Positions 55,701-63,069 of a stretch of 64,000 nt of DNA are shown here, piece after piece. The DNA comes from Amorphus coralli DSM 19760 (GTDB lineage: Bacteria; Pseudomonadota; Alphaproteobacteria; Rhizobiales; Amorphaceae). Numbering within the stretch: the stretch's first letter is position 1; each line of letters begins with the position of its first letter. The translations under genes and the position numbers were made by a program. Where the stretch lies: positions 1 through 64,000 of the forward strand of contig NZ_KB894571.1 of NCBI RefSeq assembly GCF_000374525.1, written 5' to 3'. The notes beneath the pieces are model-generated. The model worked only from the letters and a program-made list of their open reading frames with translations. It was not told the origin of the DNA and did no database searches.

Positions 55701-55832
55701 CCATGGTCCAGCACTCGGCAAACCTGCTATCGCCTCCACTGCGGCCTGCTGGTCCCACGCCGTGTCATGCATCCGCTCTGCGTTCGCCCCGCCGTCGCGG
55801 AACAATGCTTCAGGGCCTGCACGCAGAGGCAT
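52767..55832 (-). CDS. diguanylate cyclase with three tandem periplasmic solute-binding domains
   Basis: A 1021-residue protein; the ATG at 55832 has GGAG six bases upstream (an ATG at 55772 is possible). After a signal anchor (about 52-77) come three amino-acid-binding-type (SBP_bac_3) domains at about 93-318, 343-559 and 587-808, each opening with a similar phrase (VTVGVVADNEPYSF, LKVGFISDYEPFSY, LKVCVDPVAPPYTS). A transmembrane helix (817-833) and a short coil lead to a GGDEF domain (about 858-1015) with active-site GGEEF (936-940) and an intact inhibitory RxxD site (RDGD, 927-930). It should make cyclic di-GMP in response to small periplasmic ligands. Confidence 0.93.
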   Translation of the reverse strand: MPLRAGPEALFRDGGANAERMHDTAWDQQAAVEAIAGLPSAGPWRSRRGQSLLRAGLVGVWLLVVCFACNPHLAAAATFTDAERQWIADNPRVTVGVVADNEPYSFYRNGRMMGWTLDILDRIEVESGLTLVPRMGTWPEVYGTFRAGGLDVIADISRTEAREPSIAFTDAYHLRRTVIFHNVDRPLALPVDLADLRTKRVGVVKDIFYAGALREAGLEPVAYDTYRDLMAALAFGWVDAVVAAEMIGDFFARENGFSDVEPVGSLPMAGVTLEDFRLGVLNDSHDGEMLASILAKTVRALPTEELALITDRWLSYRSSRVMPGGPLRLLPEEQAFIQVAAPLKVGFISDYEPFSYLEDGKGKGFAVDLAHEIASATGLEMVPVYDNWSNLLEAFRAGEIDIIANMSRTAEREDYTLFSREYHRIPNAVFVRSGFGPYRGLESLEGRSVGIGEDIYYADALKDRLEDVRTFTTQEEILQALSSGEVDAAIMALSNGNSIIRRLGLINIEIGGEFLMDGVEREDLRFGVSPQIPYARSIIDRAMSAMSTTNWTALETRWLGPAVAGKIAGERPVLTMEERAYLDSLGVLKVCVDPVAPPYTSVDADGAFTGVAAEVMERLAARGGFSWQVMPVPIWGAGMQTAENHACDVLPFVTDQTSPDGEWTFTLPYLVLPMAVASALDQPIIDRMNQLSGKRVGVAPGESPIRILEERYPEVTLVEVANEAEALQAVREGTLDAALGTLPSLGYLLASERLYDVKIAGRIAENWRASIATRSDAPQLAAIFAKLVADLDEDEVQAMMSQQMLVRLDQRVDYSRVLLVAAIALVVLALVVYWNRKLRRLNRALAQANEKLQDVSITDALTGLYNRRHFDARIADEFGLCQRNGWLFSVAMIDVDHFKRVNDGMGHVFGDHCLRHIAGLLRGVFGRDGDVIGRYGGEEFVVFTSGGTGGDFLERLERVRRLVQDEPFESHGETWHLTISVGAQAAVPPRDATPSDFVRLADGRLYEAKQRGRNRVVGGTV

Positions 55833-56231
55833 TGATGACTCCAGAACACACGCCAGACATGCTTAGCAGATTGAACGCACATGCTGCACCCTGCCCTATG
55901 CAGGAATCCCCGAAATCTGGTGGGCTCTCCGTCGGCATCCTGCCAGGTCAGAGGGCAGGTTTCTTGAATTCCCCAACCGGTTCTGCTCCCGTGACTACTG
56001 CCGCGAAGCAGCCCACACCGGGCAGAACGAGCGTGGCCTGCTGCGGTCGGCCGGCCCTCGGCGATGACCCGGCGGCGACGGCCGTCCGGATCCGGCCGGC
56101 TACTGCCTTGGCAAGCGGTTGCAGTTCTGTCGATTGCTCGCCTGGCGCTCCGGGCGCTTCCGGTCCGAACGATTGCCGGCCAGGCTTCTCGGAGCAGCTA
56201 CGAGGCGCGGCAACCGACCTTGGGCCCGATC
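55833..56231. other. gene-free stretch, 399 bases
   Basis: No supported gene on either strand; open frames here have no protein-like composition. It holds the leader of the diguanylate cyclase gene, the downstream region of the cupin gene and a T-tailed hairpin on the plus strand. Confidence 0.4.
55939..55965 (+). terminator. orphan hairpin with T-rich tail
   Basis: CCTGCC (55939-55944) pairs with GGCAGG (55954-55959) across a 9-base loop and is followed by TTTCTT. This resembles an intrinsic terminator on the plus strand, although no plus-strand protein gene ends upstream. It could end a small RNA or be chance. Confidence 0.3.
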
Positions 56232-56945
56232 TCAGATGCCCTTGGAGATCCGGTTGCGGCGGTTGGAGGAGAATTTCATCGTCGGCGCGGCAAGGCGTCC
56301 CTCCGAGCCGGTCCAGGCATAGGCCAGCAGACACGGGTCCAGGTCGGCCGTGGTGATCCGGCGCTCGTCGCCCGGACGGTTCAGGATCAGCGAGCCCGGC
56401 GCGTGCACCGCCACGTCGTTCTCCGACCAGGCTCCGGCGACGGAGATGTAGCTCTCCTCGATCTCCTCGTGGCTGTGCTGCGGATAGGTGGTCGCCGGGG
56501 CGAACAGCACGAACCCCAGCACAAGCCGGTCGGAAACGAGCGGACCGCGCGGTCCCAGCACCTCGCAATAGGCATATTTGCGGGCAAGATGCCGGGGCAC
56601 CGACTGATAGCCATATTCCCAGGTCAGTCGATCGGCGACGCGGGAGACGGCACGCGCCATGTCACGCATCGCACCGCGCTCGCCCAGGTCCAGCGCGCGC
56701 GGCAGATGGCTCACGACCGGCTTCGGCTCGGCCGGCCTCACCGTGACGATCGGGTTGGCCTCGACGATCGCCGACAGCGTGTCGCGCACCCGCTTTCGGT
56801 GCGAGCGGATAAGCCGGCTGCCGCCGGCCGAGCCCTGCCGGTAAAGCGTGTCGAACTCGCGCAACAGGTAGAGCCAGCTTGGGCACTCCAGCAGGCGCGC
56901 CACCGCCGGCTCGGGCTCGGGCGGCAGGTCTTCGGGATCGTTCAT
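56232..56945 (-). CDS. dimethylsulfoniopropionate lyase-family cupin protein
   Basis: A 237-residue protein starting at the ATG at 56945, with GGGAGG five bases upstream and 11 bases after the acyl-CoA dehydrogenase stop. The N-terminal half is helical. The C-terminal cupin (about 140-220) has TTYPQHSHEEIEESYISVAG, giving Tyr154, His157, His159, Glu163 and Tyr166, the residues arranged as in DMSP lyases of the DddL/DddQ/DddK type. The second cupin motif reads RPGDERRIT (about 190-198), where the last metal-binding histidine is expected but arginine or glutamate is found. It may therefore have changed metal binding or act on another substrate. Confidence 0.75.
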   Translation of the reverse strand: MNDPEDLPPEPEPAVARLLECPSWLYLLREFDTLYRQGSAGGSRLIRSHRKRVRDTLSAIVEANPIVTVRPAEPKPVVSHLPRALDLGERGAMRDMARAVSRVADRLTWEYGYQSVPRHLARKYAYCEVLGPRGPLVSDRLVLGFVLFAPATTYPQHSHEEIEESYISVAGAWSENDVAVHAPGSLILNRPGDERRITTADLDPCLLAYAWTGSEGRLAAPTMKFSSNRRNRISKGI

Positions 56946-56956
56946 GATGGCCTCCC

Positions 56957-58099
56957 TCAGCGCACGCCGAGCAGGTCGCGGGCGACGATCATCCGCATGA
57001 TCTCGTTGGTGCCCTCCAGGATCTGGTGGACGCGCAGATCGCGGACGATCTTCTCCAGCCCGTATTCCGCCAGGTACCCGTATCCGCCGTGCAGCTGCAG
57101 CGCCGTGTTGGCGGCCTCGAACCCGGCATCGGTCACGAAGCGCTTGGCCATGGCGCAGAGCCGGGTGGCGTCGGGCGCCTTCGCGTCCAGCGCGCTCGCC
57201 GCCCGCCACAGGAAGGTGCGCGCCGCCTCCAGCTCGATGGCCATGTCGGCCACCGCGAACTGGAGCGCCTGGAAGTCGCGCAGTTCCTTGCCGAAGGCCC
57301 GGCGCTCGGCCATGTAGCCCACCGTCTTGTCGAGCGCCGCCTGGGCGCCGCCCAGCGAACAGGCGGCGATGTTGAGCCGGCCGCCGTCGAGGCCGGCCAT
57401 GGCGATCCGGAAGCCGTCGCCCTCCGCGCCGAGCCGGTTGGCAATCGGCACGCGGGCGCCCTCGAAGATCACCGCCCGGGTCGGCTGGGCATTCCAGCCC
57501 ATCTTCGCCTCGTTGGCGCCGAAGCTGAGCCCCGGAGTGTCGCCGGGCACCACCAGCGTCGAGATGCCCTTCGCTCCGTCGCCGCCGGTGCGCACCATCA
57601 CCACGTAGAGATCGCTGGCGCCCGCCCCCGAAATGAACTGCTTCTGCCCGTCGAGCACGTAGTCGTCGCCGTCGCGCACCGCCTTCGTGCGCAGCGCCGC
57701 CGCGTCCGATCCCGCGCCCGGCTCCGTCAGGCAGTAGCTGGCCAGCGCCTCCATCGAGCACAGCTGCGGCAGGAACCGGCGGCGCTGATCGTCGTCGCCG
57801 AACCGGTCGATCATCCAGGCGGCCATGTTGTGGATGGAGAGATAGGCGGCCACCGACGGGCAACCGGTGGCCAGCGCCTCGAAGATCAGCGCCGCGTCGA
57901 GCCGCGACAGGCCAGAGCCGCCGACGTCCTCGCCGATATAGATCCCGGCCATGCCGAGCGCGGCGGCCTTTCGCAGCGTCTCGACGGGAAAATGCTTCTC
58001 GTGATCCCACTGGACTGCGAACGGGGCCAGTTCCTCCGCCGCGAACCCCGCCGCCATCTCGCGGATCGCCGCCTGCTCCTCGCTGTAGGAAAAGTCCAT
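56957..58099 (-). CDS. acyl-CoA dehydrogenase, isobutyryl-CoA dehydrogenase-like
   Basis: The ATG at 58099 gives 380 residues, the normal size. The flavoenzyme has the family signatures SYCLTEPGAGSDAAALRTKA, RAFGKELRDFQALQF and LHGGYGYLAEYGLEKIVRDL, and a glutamate in LEGTNEIMRM where the catalytic base of the isobutyryl/short-branched group lies. It oxidises an acyl-CoA to the 2-enoyl-CoA, passing electrons to ETF. It is coupled to the DMSP-lyase-like gene, so it could handle a C3-C4 acyl-CoA from that metabolism or from valine degradation. Confidence 0.92.
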   Translation of the reverse strand: MDFSYSEEQAAIREMAAGFAAEELAPFAVQWDHEKHFPVETLRKAAALGMAGIYIGEDVGGSGLSRLDAALIFEALATGCPSVAAYLSIHNMAAWMIDRFGDDDQRRRFLPQLCSMEALASYCLTEPGAGSDAAALRTKAVRDGDDYVLDGQKQFISGAGASDLYVVMVRTGGDGAKGISTLVVPGDTPGLSFGANEAKMGWNAQPTRAVIFEGARVPIANRLGAEGDGFRIAMAGLDGGRLNIAACSLGGAQAALDKTVGYMAERRAFGKELRDFQALQFAVADMAIELEAARTFLWRAASALDAKAPDATRLCAMAKRFVTDAGFEAANTALQLHGGYGYLAEYGLEKIVRDLRVHQILEGTNEIMRMIVARDLLGVR

Positions 58100-58340
58100 C
58101 GCGTTCCACCCTCGTCCGTGGTCAAGCGGTTCCTTGGCCGGGTCGTGGCCGGCGCCGCCGGGGTCGTTGCCCCTCGCCCGCACGCATTCTCGCACGCGCT
58201 CGGGCCAGAATGGCCCACATCGGCGGTGTCGTCATCCGCGATGCATGGCCTGGGACACGACGTCCCGCCGACCGGTCGGACCGAATGCGCTAGGCTGTCG
58301 CGACCCGCAATCATCCCTTGGCTGGAACGGAGGCTGTGCC

Positions 58341-59057
58341 TTGACCGAAACGCGCGAACGCCTGCCGGACGCCACGCCCCCCGAGACCCATTTCGCGGCG
58401 CTGAACGCCAGGCTTCCCGTGGCCGGGTTGCGCATCCTCGACATCGGCTGCGGCTCCGGCGGCTTCATGCGCCAGCTGTTGCGGAGCGGCGCCGACGCGC
58501 ACGGCTTCGAGGTGGCGCAGGAGACCGTCGACCGGGCCGTCGCGGCCGGCATCGACCGCGACCGCATTGCGCTGGGAGACGGCTCGACCCTGCCCTTCCC
58601 GGACGGCCACTTCGACTGCGCCACCTTCGTCTTCTCGTTCCATCATGTGCCGGCCGAAGCCCAGCGCACCGTGCTTGCCGAGGCGGCTCGCGTCCTCAGG
58701 CCCGGCGGTACGCTGGTGGCCATCGAGCCGCTGCCGGCCGGCGACATGACCGAGGTCATCACTCCGATCGAGGACGAGACCGAGGTGCGCACCAACTCCC
58801 AGGGGCTGCTCGCCGATCCGCCGGCCCCGTTCGTCCTGGAGGAGGTCGCGCGCTACGCCATCGCGCGGGCCTTCAACGGCGCTGAGGAGTTCATCCGCGA
58901 CGCGGTCGATGTGGACGCGGCCCGGGCGGAGCGCGCGGCACGGCCCGAGATCGCGGCGGAGGTCGCCGCCCGCTATGCCCGGTTGGCCGAACCGCTTGCC
59001 GGCGGCCGCGGCCGCCTCACCCAGCCCTGCGACTTCTACCGCTTCTCCCTCGCCTGA
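58341..59057 (+). CDS. class I SAM-dependent methyltransferase
   Basis: The start is a TTG at 58341, with GGAGG (58329-58333) seven bases upstream; there is no suitable ATG, and the upstream frame has no coding character. The 238-residue protein has the SAM-binding motif ILDIGCGSGGF (about residues 32-42), an acidic loop GFEVAQE and the UbiE/Coq5-like LAEAARVLRPGGTLVAIEP motif. The methyl acceptor is unknown. It is divergent from the acyl-CoA dehydrogenase gene and convergent with the phosphoesterase gene. Confidence 0.87.
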   Translation: MTETRERLPDATPPETHFAALNARLPVAGLRILDIGCGSGGFMRQLLRSGADAHGFEVAQETVDRAVAAGIDRDRIALGDGSTLPFPDGHFDCATFVFSFHHVPAEAQRTVLAEAARVLRPGGTLVAIEPLPAGDMTEVITPIEDETEVRTNSQGLLADPPAPFVLEEVARYAIARAFNGAEEFIRDAVDVDAARAERAARPEIAAEVAARYARLAEPLAGGRGRLTQPCDFYRFSLA

Positions 59058-59066
59058 GGTCCGGTT

Positions 59067-59819
59067 TCAAGCCGGCGGCATGAAGCCTGTGCGCAGGGCA
59101 TGCGCCCAGTCCGCCCGCGCGTTCGCCTCCGCCCGCTGGGCCGCCGCCTCGTGATCGTAGCGAAGCCCCACGAAGAGCACTTCGGGCAGGTCCTCCCCGG
59201 CGCCCGGCGTGACAATGGCGTAGCGGGCGTGCGGCGAGCCGGATTCGGAGACGTGCGGCGGTGCGTCGTCGTCATAGGCCGGACAGCCGACCGAGCCGGG
59301 GTTCACGATCACCGGCCCGCCCGGAAGCCGCACCATGTCCGGCCGGTGGCTGTGGGCGGTCAGCACGATGCGTGCGTCGTCGCTCTTCGCCAGCCTCACT
59401 TCGATGTCGTCGAGCCGGTCGCGCACCAGCCGTCCCTTGTCGACCCGGTCAAGGAGATAGGCCGTGTCGGAGGCCGGCGAGGCGTGCAGCGCCAGGATGC
59501 CCTCCCCGATCCACGCCTCTTCCGGCAACCCGCCCAGCGCCTGGCGCTGCTCGTCCGTGATCTCGTCCAGCGTGTAGCGGTCGGAGGCGTTCATGAGTTC
59601 GGCCGCAAGCGTCGCCACCTGCCGGTCGTGGTTACCGCGCACCGCAACGCACTCCACCTGCGCCAGCCGGTCCAGCGTCTCGCGCGGCCACAGCGGCCCG
59701 GAAGCCCGGTCGCCGAGATCGACGATAAAGTCGGCGCCTCCCCGCGCCTCCAGATCGGCCAGCACCGCCTCGAGCGCCAGGACATTGCCGTGAATGTCCG
59801 CCAACACCGCAATCCGCAC
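59067..59819 (-). CDS. metallophosphoesterase (YfcE/MJ0936-like)
   Basis: A 250-residue calcineurin-fold phosphoesterase with GTG start (GGGGAG upstream). The metal motifs are in order: LADIHGN, GDRASGP (the usual GDxxxxGP), RGNHD, and TAHSHRP followed by VNPGSVGCP. These coordinate two metal ions for hydrolysis of phosphate di- or mono-esters; the diadenosine tetraphosphatase/cyclic nucleotide type of substrate is common, but it cannot be assigned here. Stands alone between convergent and codirectional neighbours. Confidence 0.9.
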   Translation of the reverse strand: MRIAVLADIHGNVLALEAVLADLEARGGADFIVDLGDRASGPLWPRETLDRLAQVECVAVRGNHDRQVATLAAELMNASDRYTLDEITDEQRQALGGLPEEAWIGEGILALHASPASDTAYLLDRVDKGRLVRDRLDDIEVRLAKSDDARIVLTAHSHRPDMVRLPGGPVIVNPGSVGCPAYDDDAPPHVSESGSPHARYAIVTPGAGEDLPEVLFVGLRYDHEAAAQRAEANARADWAHALRTGFMPPA

Positions 59820-59849
59820 GACCAGTCTCCCCTCGTCCTCGCCGTCCCG

Positions 59850-60626
59850 TCACCCGCGCTCGAAATAGGTGCGCGGCGACACCCCCAGCATCCGCCGGAA
59901 CATGGCCGTGAACGCCGCCGGGTTATCGTAGCCGAGATCCAGCGCCACCGTCGTGACCGGTACCCCCGCTGCCAGCCGCGGCAGCGCCGCCATCAGGCAG
60001 GCCTGCTGGCGCCAGGCGACGAAACTCAACCCCGTCTCCCGACGAAAGCGGCGCGTGAAGGTCCTCCGCGAACACCCCAGCGCCCGGCTCCAGTAGTCGA
60101 TCGTATCGTGCGGCGTCGGGTCGGCCAGGAAGGCCCGGCAGCGCTCCGCGAGCGGTCCGTCCAGTGGCAGCGGCAGTGACAGGGGCAGCGGCGGCGCAAG
60201 CCGGATCTCGTGGAGGATCAGCGCCATCAGCGCTCCGTCGCGTCCGTCGGGATCGTACTCCGCCGGAATCTCCGCCGCCGCCGCCAAAAGCCGCCGCATC
60301 AGCGGCGAAATCCCCACCACCTCGCAGCCACGCACCATGTCCGCCACCGCGCCGGGTGTCAGGTAGAGGCTGCGCATGCGCACGTCGCCCAGCATCCGCA
60401 CCTCGTGCACGACGCCGGCCGGAATCCACATGCCGCGCTGCGGCGGCATCATCCAGGCGCCTTCCGAGGTCGCCACCAGCACCGCCCCCGTGGAGCCGTA
60501 GAGAAGCTGGTCGCGCCGGTGATAGTGCGGCTCGATCAGGTGGCCGTCGGGATAGTCGACGCCGAGCGCCACCACCGGGCGCGGCGCCTCCGTGTAGGAC
60601 TGGCGGATCTCACCGACGAGCTGCAT
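59850..60626 (-). CDS. AraC-family transcriptional regulator
   Basis: A 258-residue regulator starting at the ATG at 60626. An N-terminal cupin-like sensor (about 10-110, including IEPHYHRRDQLLYGSTGAV and WIPAGVVHEV) precedes the AraC DNA-binding domain (about 160-255) with two helix-turn-helix units (DTIDYWSRALGCSRRTFTR and VTTVALDLGYDNPAAFTAMFRR, ending GVSPRTYF). This is the NimR/YdiP-like subgroup. It diverges from the Fsr-like pump gene and probably controls it. Confidence 0.9.
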   Translation of the reverse strand: MQLVGEIRQSYTEAPRPVVALGVDYPDGHLIEPHYHRRDQLLYGSTGAVLVATSEGAWMMPPQRGMWIPAGVVHEVRMLGDVRMRSLYLTPGAVADMVRGCEVVGISPLMRRLLAAAAEIPAEYDPDGRDGALMALILHEIRLAPPLPLSLPLPLDGPLAERCRAFLADPTPHDTIDYWSRALGCSRRTFTRRFRRETGLSFVAWRQQACLMAALPRLAAGVPVTTVALDLGYDNPAAFTAMFRRMLGVSPRTYFERG

Positions 60627-60739
60627 GGCCCACTCTCGTAAACAATTGACCCTAGGCGGGTGGCGGGCCGCCGTCCAGCCGCCATGATGGGCGCACGACG
60701 CGGAAATCGAACCCGCGCGCACGGGAGGGACCGACGGCC

Positions 60740-61954
60740 ATGAGCGAGGCAACGATCCGCCGGGAGGCCCCCGCGCCGACGGTATACCCGGTGCTGGGCG
60801 CCGCCGGCTTTTGCCACATGCTCAACGACACGATGCAGTCGGTCTTCATCGCCGCCTATCCGATCTTCAAGGGCAACTTCGACCTCTCCTTCGCGCAGAT
60901 CGGCCTCCTGACCCTCACCTACCAGGCGACCGGCTCGCTGCTGCAGCCGCTGGTCGGCCTCTACACCGACCGCCGGCCGCTGCCCTATTCGTTGCCGTTC
61001 GGCATGGCCTCGTCGCTCGCCGGCCTGCTGACCCTCGCCTACGCCCAGTCTTACGCAATGCTTCTGGCGGGCGCGGTCCTGCTTGGCGTCGGCTCGTCGG
61101 TGTTCCACCCGGAAGCCTCGCGGCTCGCCCGGCTTGCCTCCGGCGGGGCTCACGGGCTGGCGCAGTCGCTATTCCAGGTCGGTGGCAACGCCGGATCGGC
61201 GCTGGGACCGCTGCTCGTCGCCTTCTTCGTGTTGCCGCGTGGCCAGGAGAGCATCGCCTGGTTCGCGCTGGCCGCGCTTGCCGGCATCATCGTGCTCACC
61301 GGCCTCGGCCACTGGTACGCCCGCACGGGTCACGCGCGGCCCCGCCCGCGCGGAACGCCACTGCAGCGCAGCCACCTGCCGCCTGGCACGGTGCGCACCA
61401 CCATGGCGATCCTGATCGCGCTGCTCGTCTCCAAGTGGTTCTATCTCGCGAGCTTCACGAGCTTCTATGTCTTCTTTCTCATGCAGCGCTTCGGGCTCGA
61501 TGAGGGCGAAGCCCAGATCTTCCTGTTCGTCTTCCTCGCCGCCGTCGCCGTGGGCACGCTGGTCGGCGGCCCGGTCGGCGACCGGATCGGCCGCAAGACC
61601 GTAATCCGCTGGTCGATTGTCGGCGTGCTGCCCTTCTCCCTCGCCCTGCCCTATGCCGGGCTCGGCCTGACGGTGGCCCTGAGCGTCGTCATTGGCGTGG
61701 TGATCGCCTCGGCCTTCTCCGCCATGGTGGTCTACGCGCAGGAACTGATGCCCGGCCGAGTCGGCATGGTGTCCGGCCTGTTCTTCGGTCTCGCCTTCGG
61801 CATTGGCGGCATCGGCGCGGCGCTCATGGGCGTGCTCGCCGACCACACCAGCATCCAGGTCGTTTACCAGGTCTGCGCGTTTCTGCCGGCCATCGGCATC
61901 GTCGCCGCGCTGCTGCCCGACCTGGGACGGAGCCCGCGCGCCGCGCCTGGTTAA
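60740..61954 (+). CDS. fsr: MFS efflux transporter, fosmidomycin resistance (Fsr)-like
   Basis: A 404-residue, twelve-helix major facilitator. The N-terminus HMLNDTMQSVFIAAYPIFK and the GSSVFHPEASRLARLASGGAHGLAQS segment are characteristic of Fsr proteins of the fosmidomycin-resistance group, and a second-half GGPVGDRIGRK motif marks the MFS loop. These pumps export fosmidomycin and related compounds by proton exchange. GGAGGG precedes the ATG. Divergent AraC gene suggests inducible expression. Confidence 0.9.
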   Translation: MSEATIRREAPAPTVYPVLGAAGFCHMLNDTMQSVFIAAYPIFKGNFDLSFAQIGLLTLTYQATGSLLQPLVGLYTDRRPLPYSLPFGMASSLAGLLTLAYAQSYAMLLAGAVLLGVGSSVFHPEASRLARLASGGAHGLAQSLFQVGGNAGSALGPLLVAFFVLPRGQESIAWFALAALAGIIVLTGLGHWYARTGHARPRPRGTPLQRSHLPPGTVRTTMAILIALLVSKWFYLASFTSFYVFFLMQRFGLDEGEAQIFLFVFLAAVAVGTLVGGPVGDRIGRKTVIRWSIVGVLPFSLALPYAGLGLTVALSVVIGVVIASAFSAMVVYAQELMPGRVGMVSGLFFGLAFGIGGIGAALMGVLADHTSIQVVYQVCAFLPAIGIVAALLPDLGRSPRAAPG

Positions 61955-61958
61955 GCGA

Positions 61959-62981
61959 TCAGCCGAGCCACTCGAACGTGTACCCGGCGGCGAGCGAGCC
62001 GAGCAGGGCCAGCGCCAGGTACAACAGGAACGGCTTCAGCTTCAGAACCGGTGCGATGGCCATCGCGCCCCAGATGCTGACCACCCCGCCGGACACGAGA
62101 AAGGCCATCGCCGCGCCCTTCGACATGCCGTTATCGATCAGCGCCCGAACCAACGGCAAGGCGGCGTAGCCATCGATATAGGCCGGTGCCCCGACGAACA
62201 CCGCCGCGGGGATCGCCCACCAGCTGTCTTCGCCCACATGCGCGGCCATCGCCCCGGGCGTCAGCGTCGCGTTGAGCACATATTCGGCGGCGAAGGCCGG
62301 GATCAGGCAGACGACGATCAGCCGGCTGGTCGCCAGCGCCTGCCGGGCGAAGGCTCGACGACGCTGGGGCGTCCGCCAGATGCGCGGCTCGAACGGCAGT
62401 CTGCCGCCGCAGCTTGTCTCGCCCAGCGCTTGCGCCAGCCGGCTGTCGCGCAGCGGTCGCAGCACCCAGTTCCGTTGCGCTACGACCGCCGTCACAAGCC
62501 CACCGGCGACGCCGAGGGCTGCGGCGGCAAGCGTCTTGCCCACGGCGAAATTGACCCCCAGCGTTGCCACCGTGGCCGCCAGTATCGCCGGGTCGGTGAC
62601 AGGGGAAGCCAGCCAGAACGCCATGATCGGGGCAAGCGGAACGCCCGCCACCAGAAGCCCGGCCATCAGTGGAAGGACCGTCACTCCGCAGACAGGGGTA
62701 ATCGCTCCGATCGCCGAGGCGGCCAACACCGAGGTGGTTGTCCGGCCCTCGAAGGCCCGGGCAATGTGAGCATCGGCACGGCTGGCGATGATCCAGGCCG
62801 CCACCACGATCCCGGGCACGATCAGCGGCGCGACGTCGATCAGGCTCACAACGGCGAACACGAGGGCACCGACGGCGTGGCCTGGCCAGAGGACGGAAAG
62901 CATCGCCAACACCGCGACGGCCAGCGCCAGCAGTGCGGTCTTCCAGTCCGGAACGGTGGTCACTCGCGCTCTGCTGAACAT
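61959..62981 (-). CDS. permease of the ArsP_1/DUF318 family
   Basis: A 340-residue membrane protein with eight to ten helices and the family stretches ITPVCGVTVLPLMAGLL, MAFWLASPVTDPAI and, in the second half, AVFVGAPAYIDGYAALPLV. Members of this permease family include trivalent organoarsenic exporters; most are uncharacterised. A soluble loop (about 175-205) separates the halves. The ATG has GGGGAG six bases upstream. It diverges from a LysR gene, probably its regulator. Confidence 0.85.
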   Translation of the reverse strand: MFSRARVTTVPDWKTALLALAVAVLAMLSVLWPGHAVGALVFAVVSLIDVAPLIVPGIVVAAWIIASRADAHIARAFEGRTTTSVLAASAIGAITPVCGVTVLPLMAGLLVAGVPLAPIMAFWLASPVTDPAILAATVATLGVNFAVGKTLAAAALGVAGGLVTAVVAQRNWVLRPLRDSRLAQALGETSCGGRLPFEPRIWRTPQRRRAFARQALATSRLIVVCLIPAFAAEYVLNATLTPGAMAAHVGEDSWWAIPAAVFVGAPAYIDGYAALPLVRALIDNGMSKGAAMAFLVSGGVVSIWGAMAIAPVLKLKPFLLYLALALLGSLAAGYTFEWLG

Positions 62982-63045
62982 CGGCGTCTCCCCAAGATCG
63001 CTTGAACCCTAGGCGCAGCCAGATCATGATTGAAACGAATAGCTC

Positions 63046-63060
63046 CAATGATAGGCATTG
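63046..63060. promoter_or_regulatory. inverted repeat CAATG-N5-CATTG, candidate LysR autoregulatory site
   Basis: A perfect 5-bp inverted repeat ten bases before the preferred LysR start, within the 88-base divergent region. Its closeness to the start codon would suit repression of the LysR gene itself. Confidence 0.3.
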
Positions 63061-63069
63061 AGAAAACTG

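Noticed and set aside
56232-58109. Continuous frame that would fuse the cupin to a long N-terminal extension
   Set aside because: The extension lies out of frame over the acyl-CoA dehydrogenase gene and is Gly/Arg-rich noise; the cupin has its own ATG and GGGAGG site.
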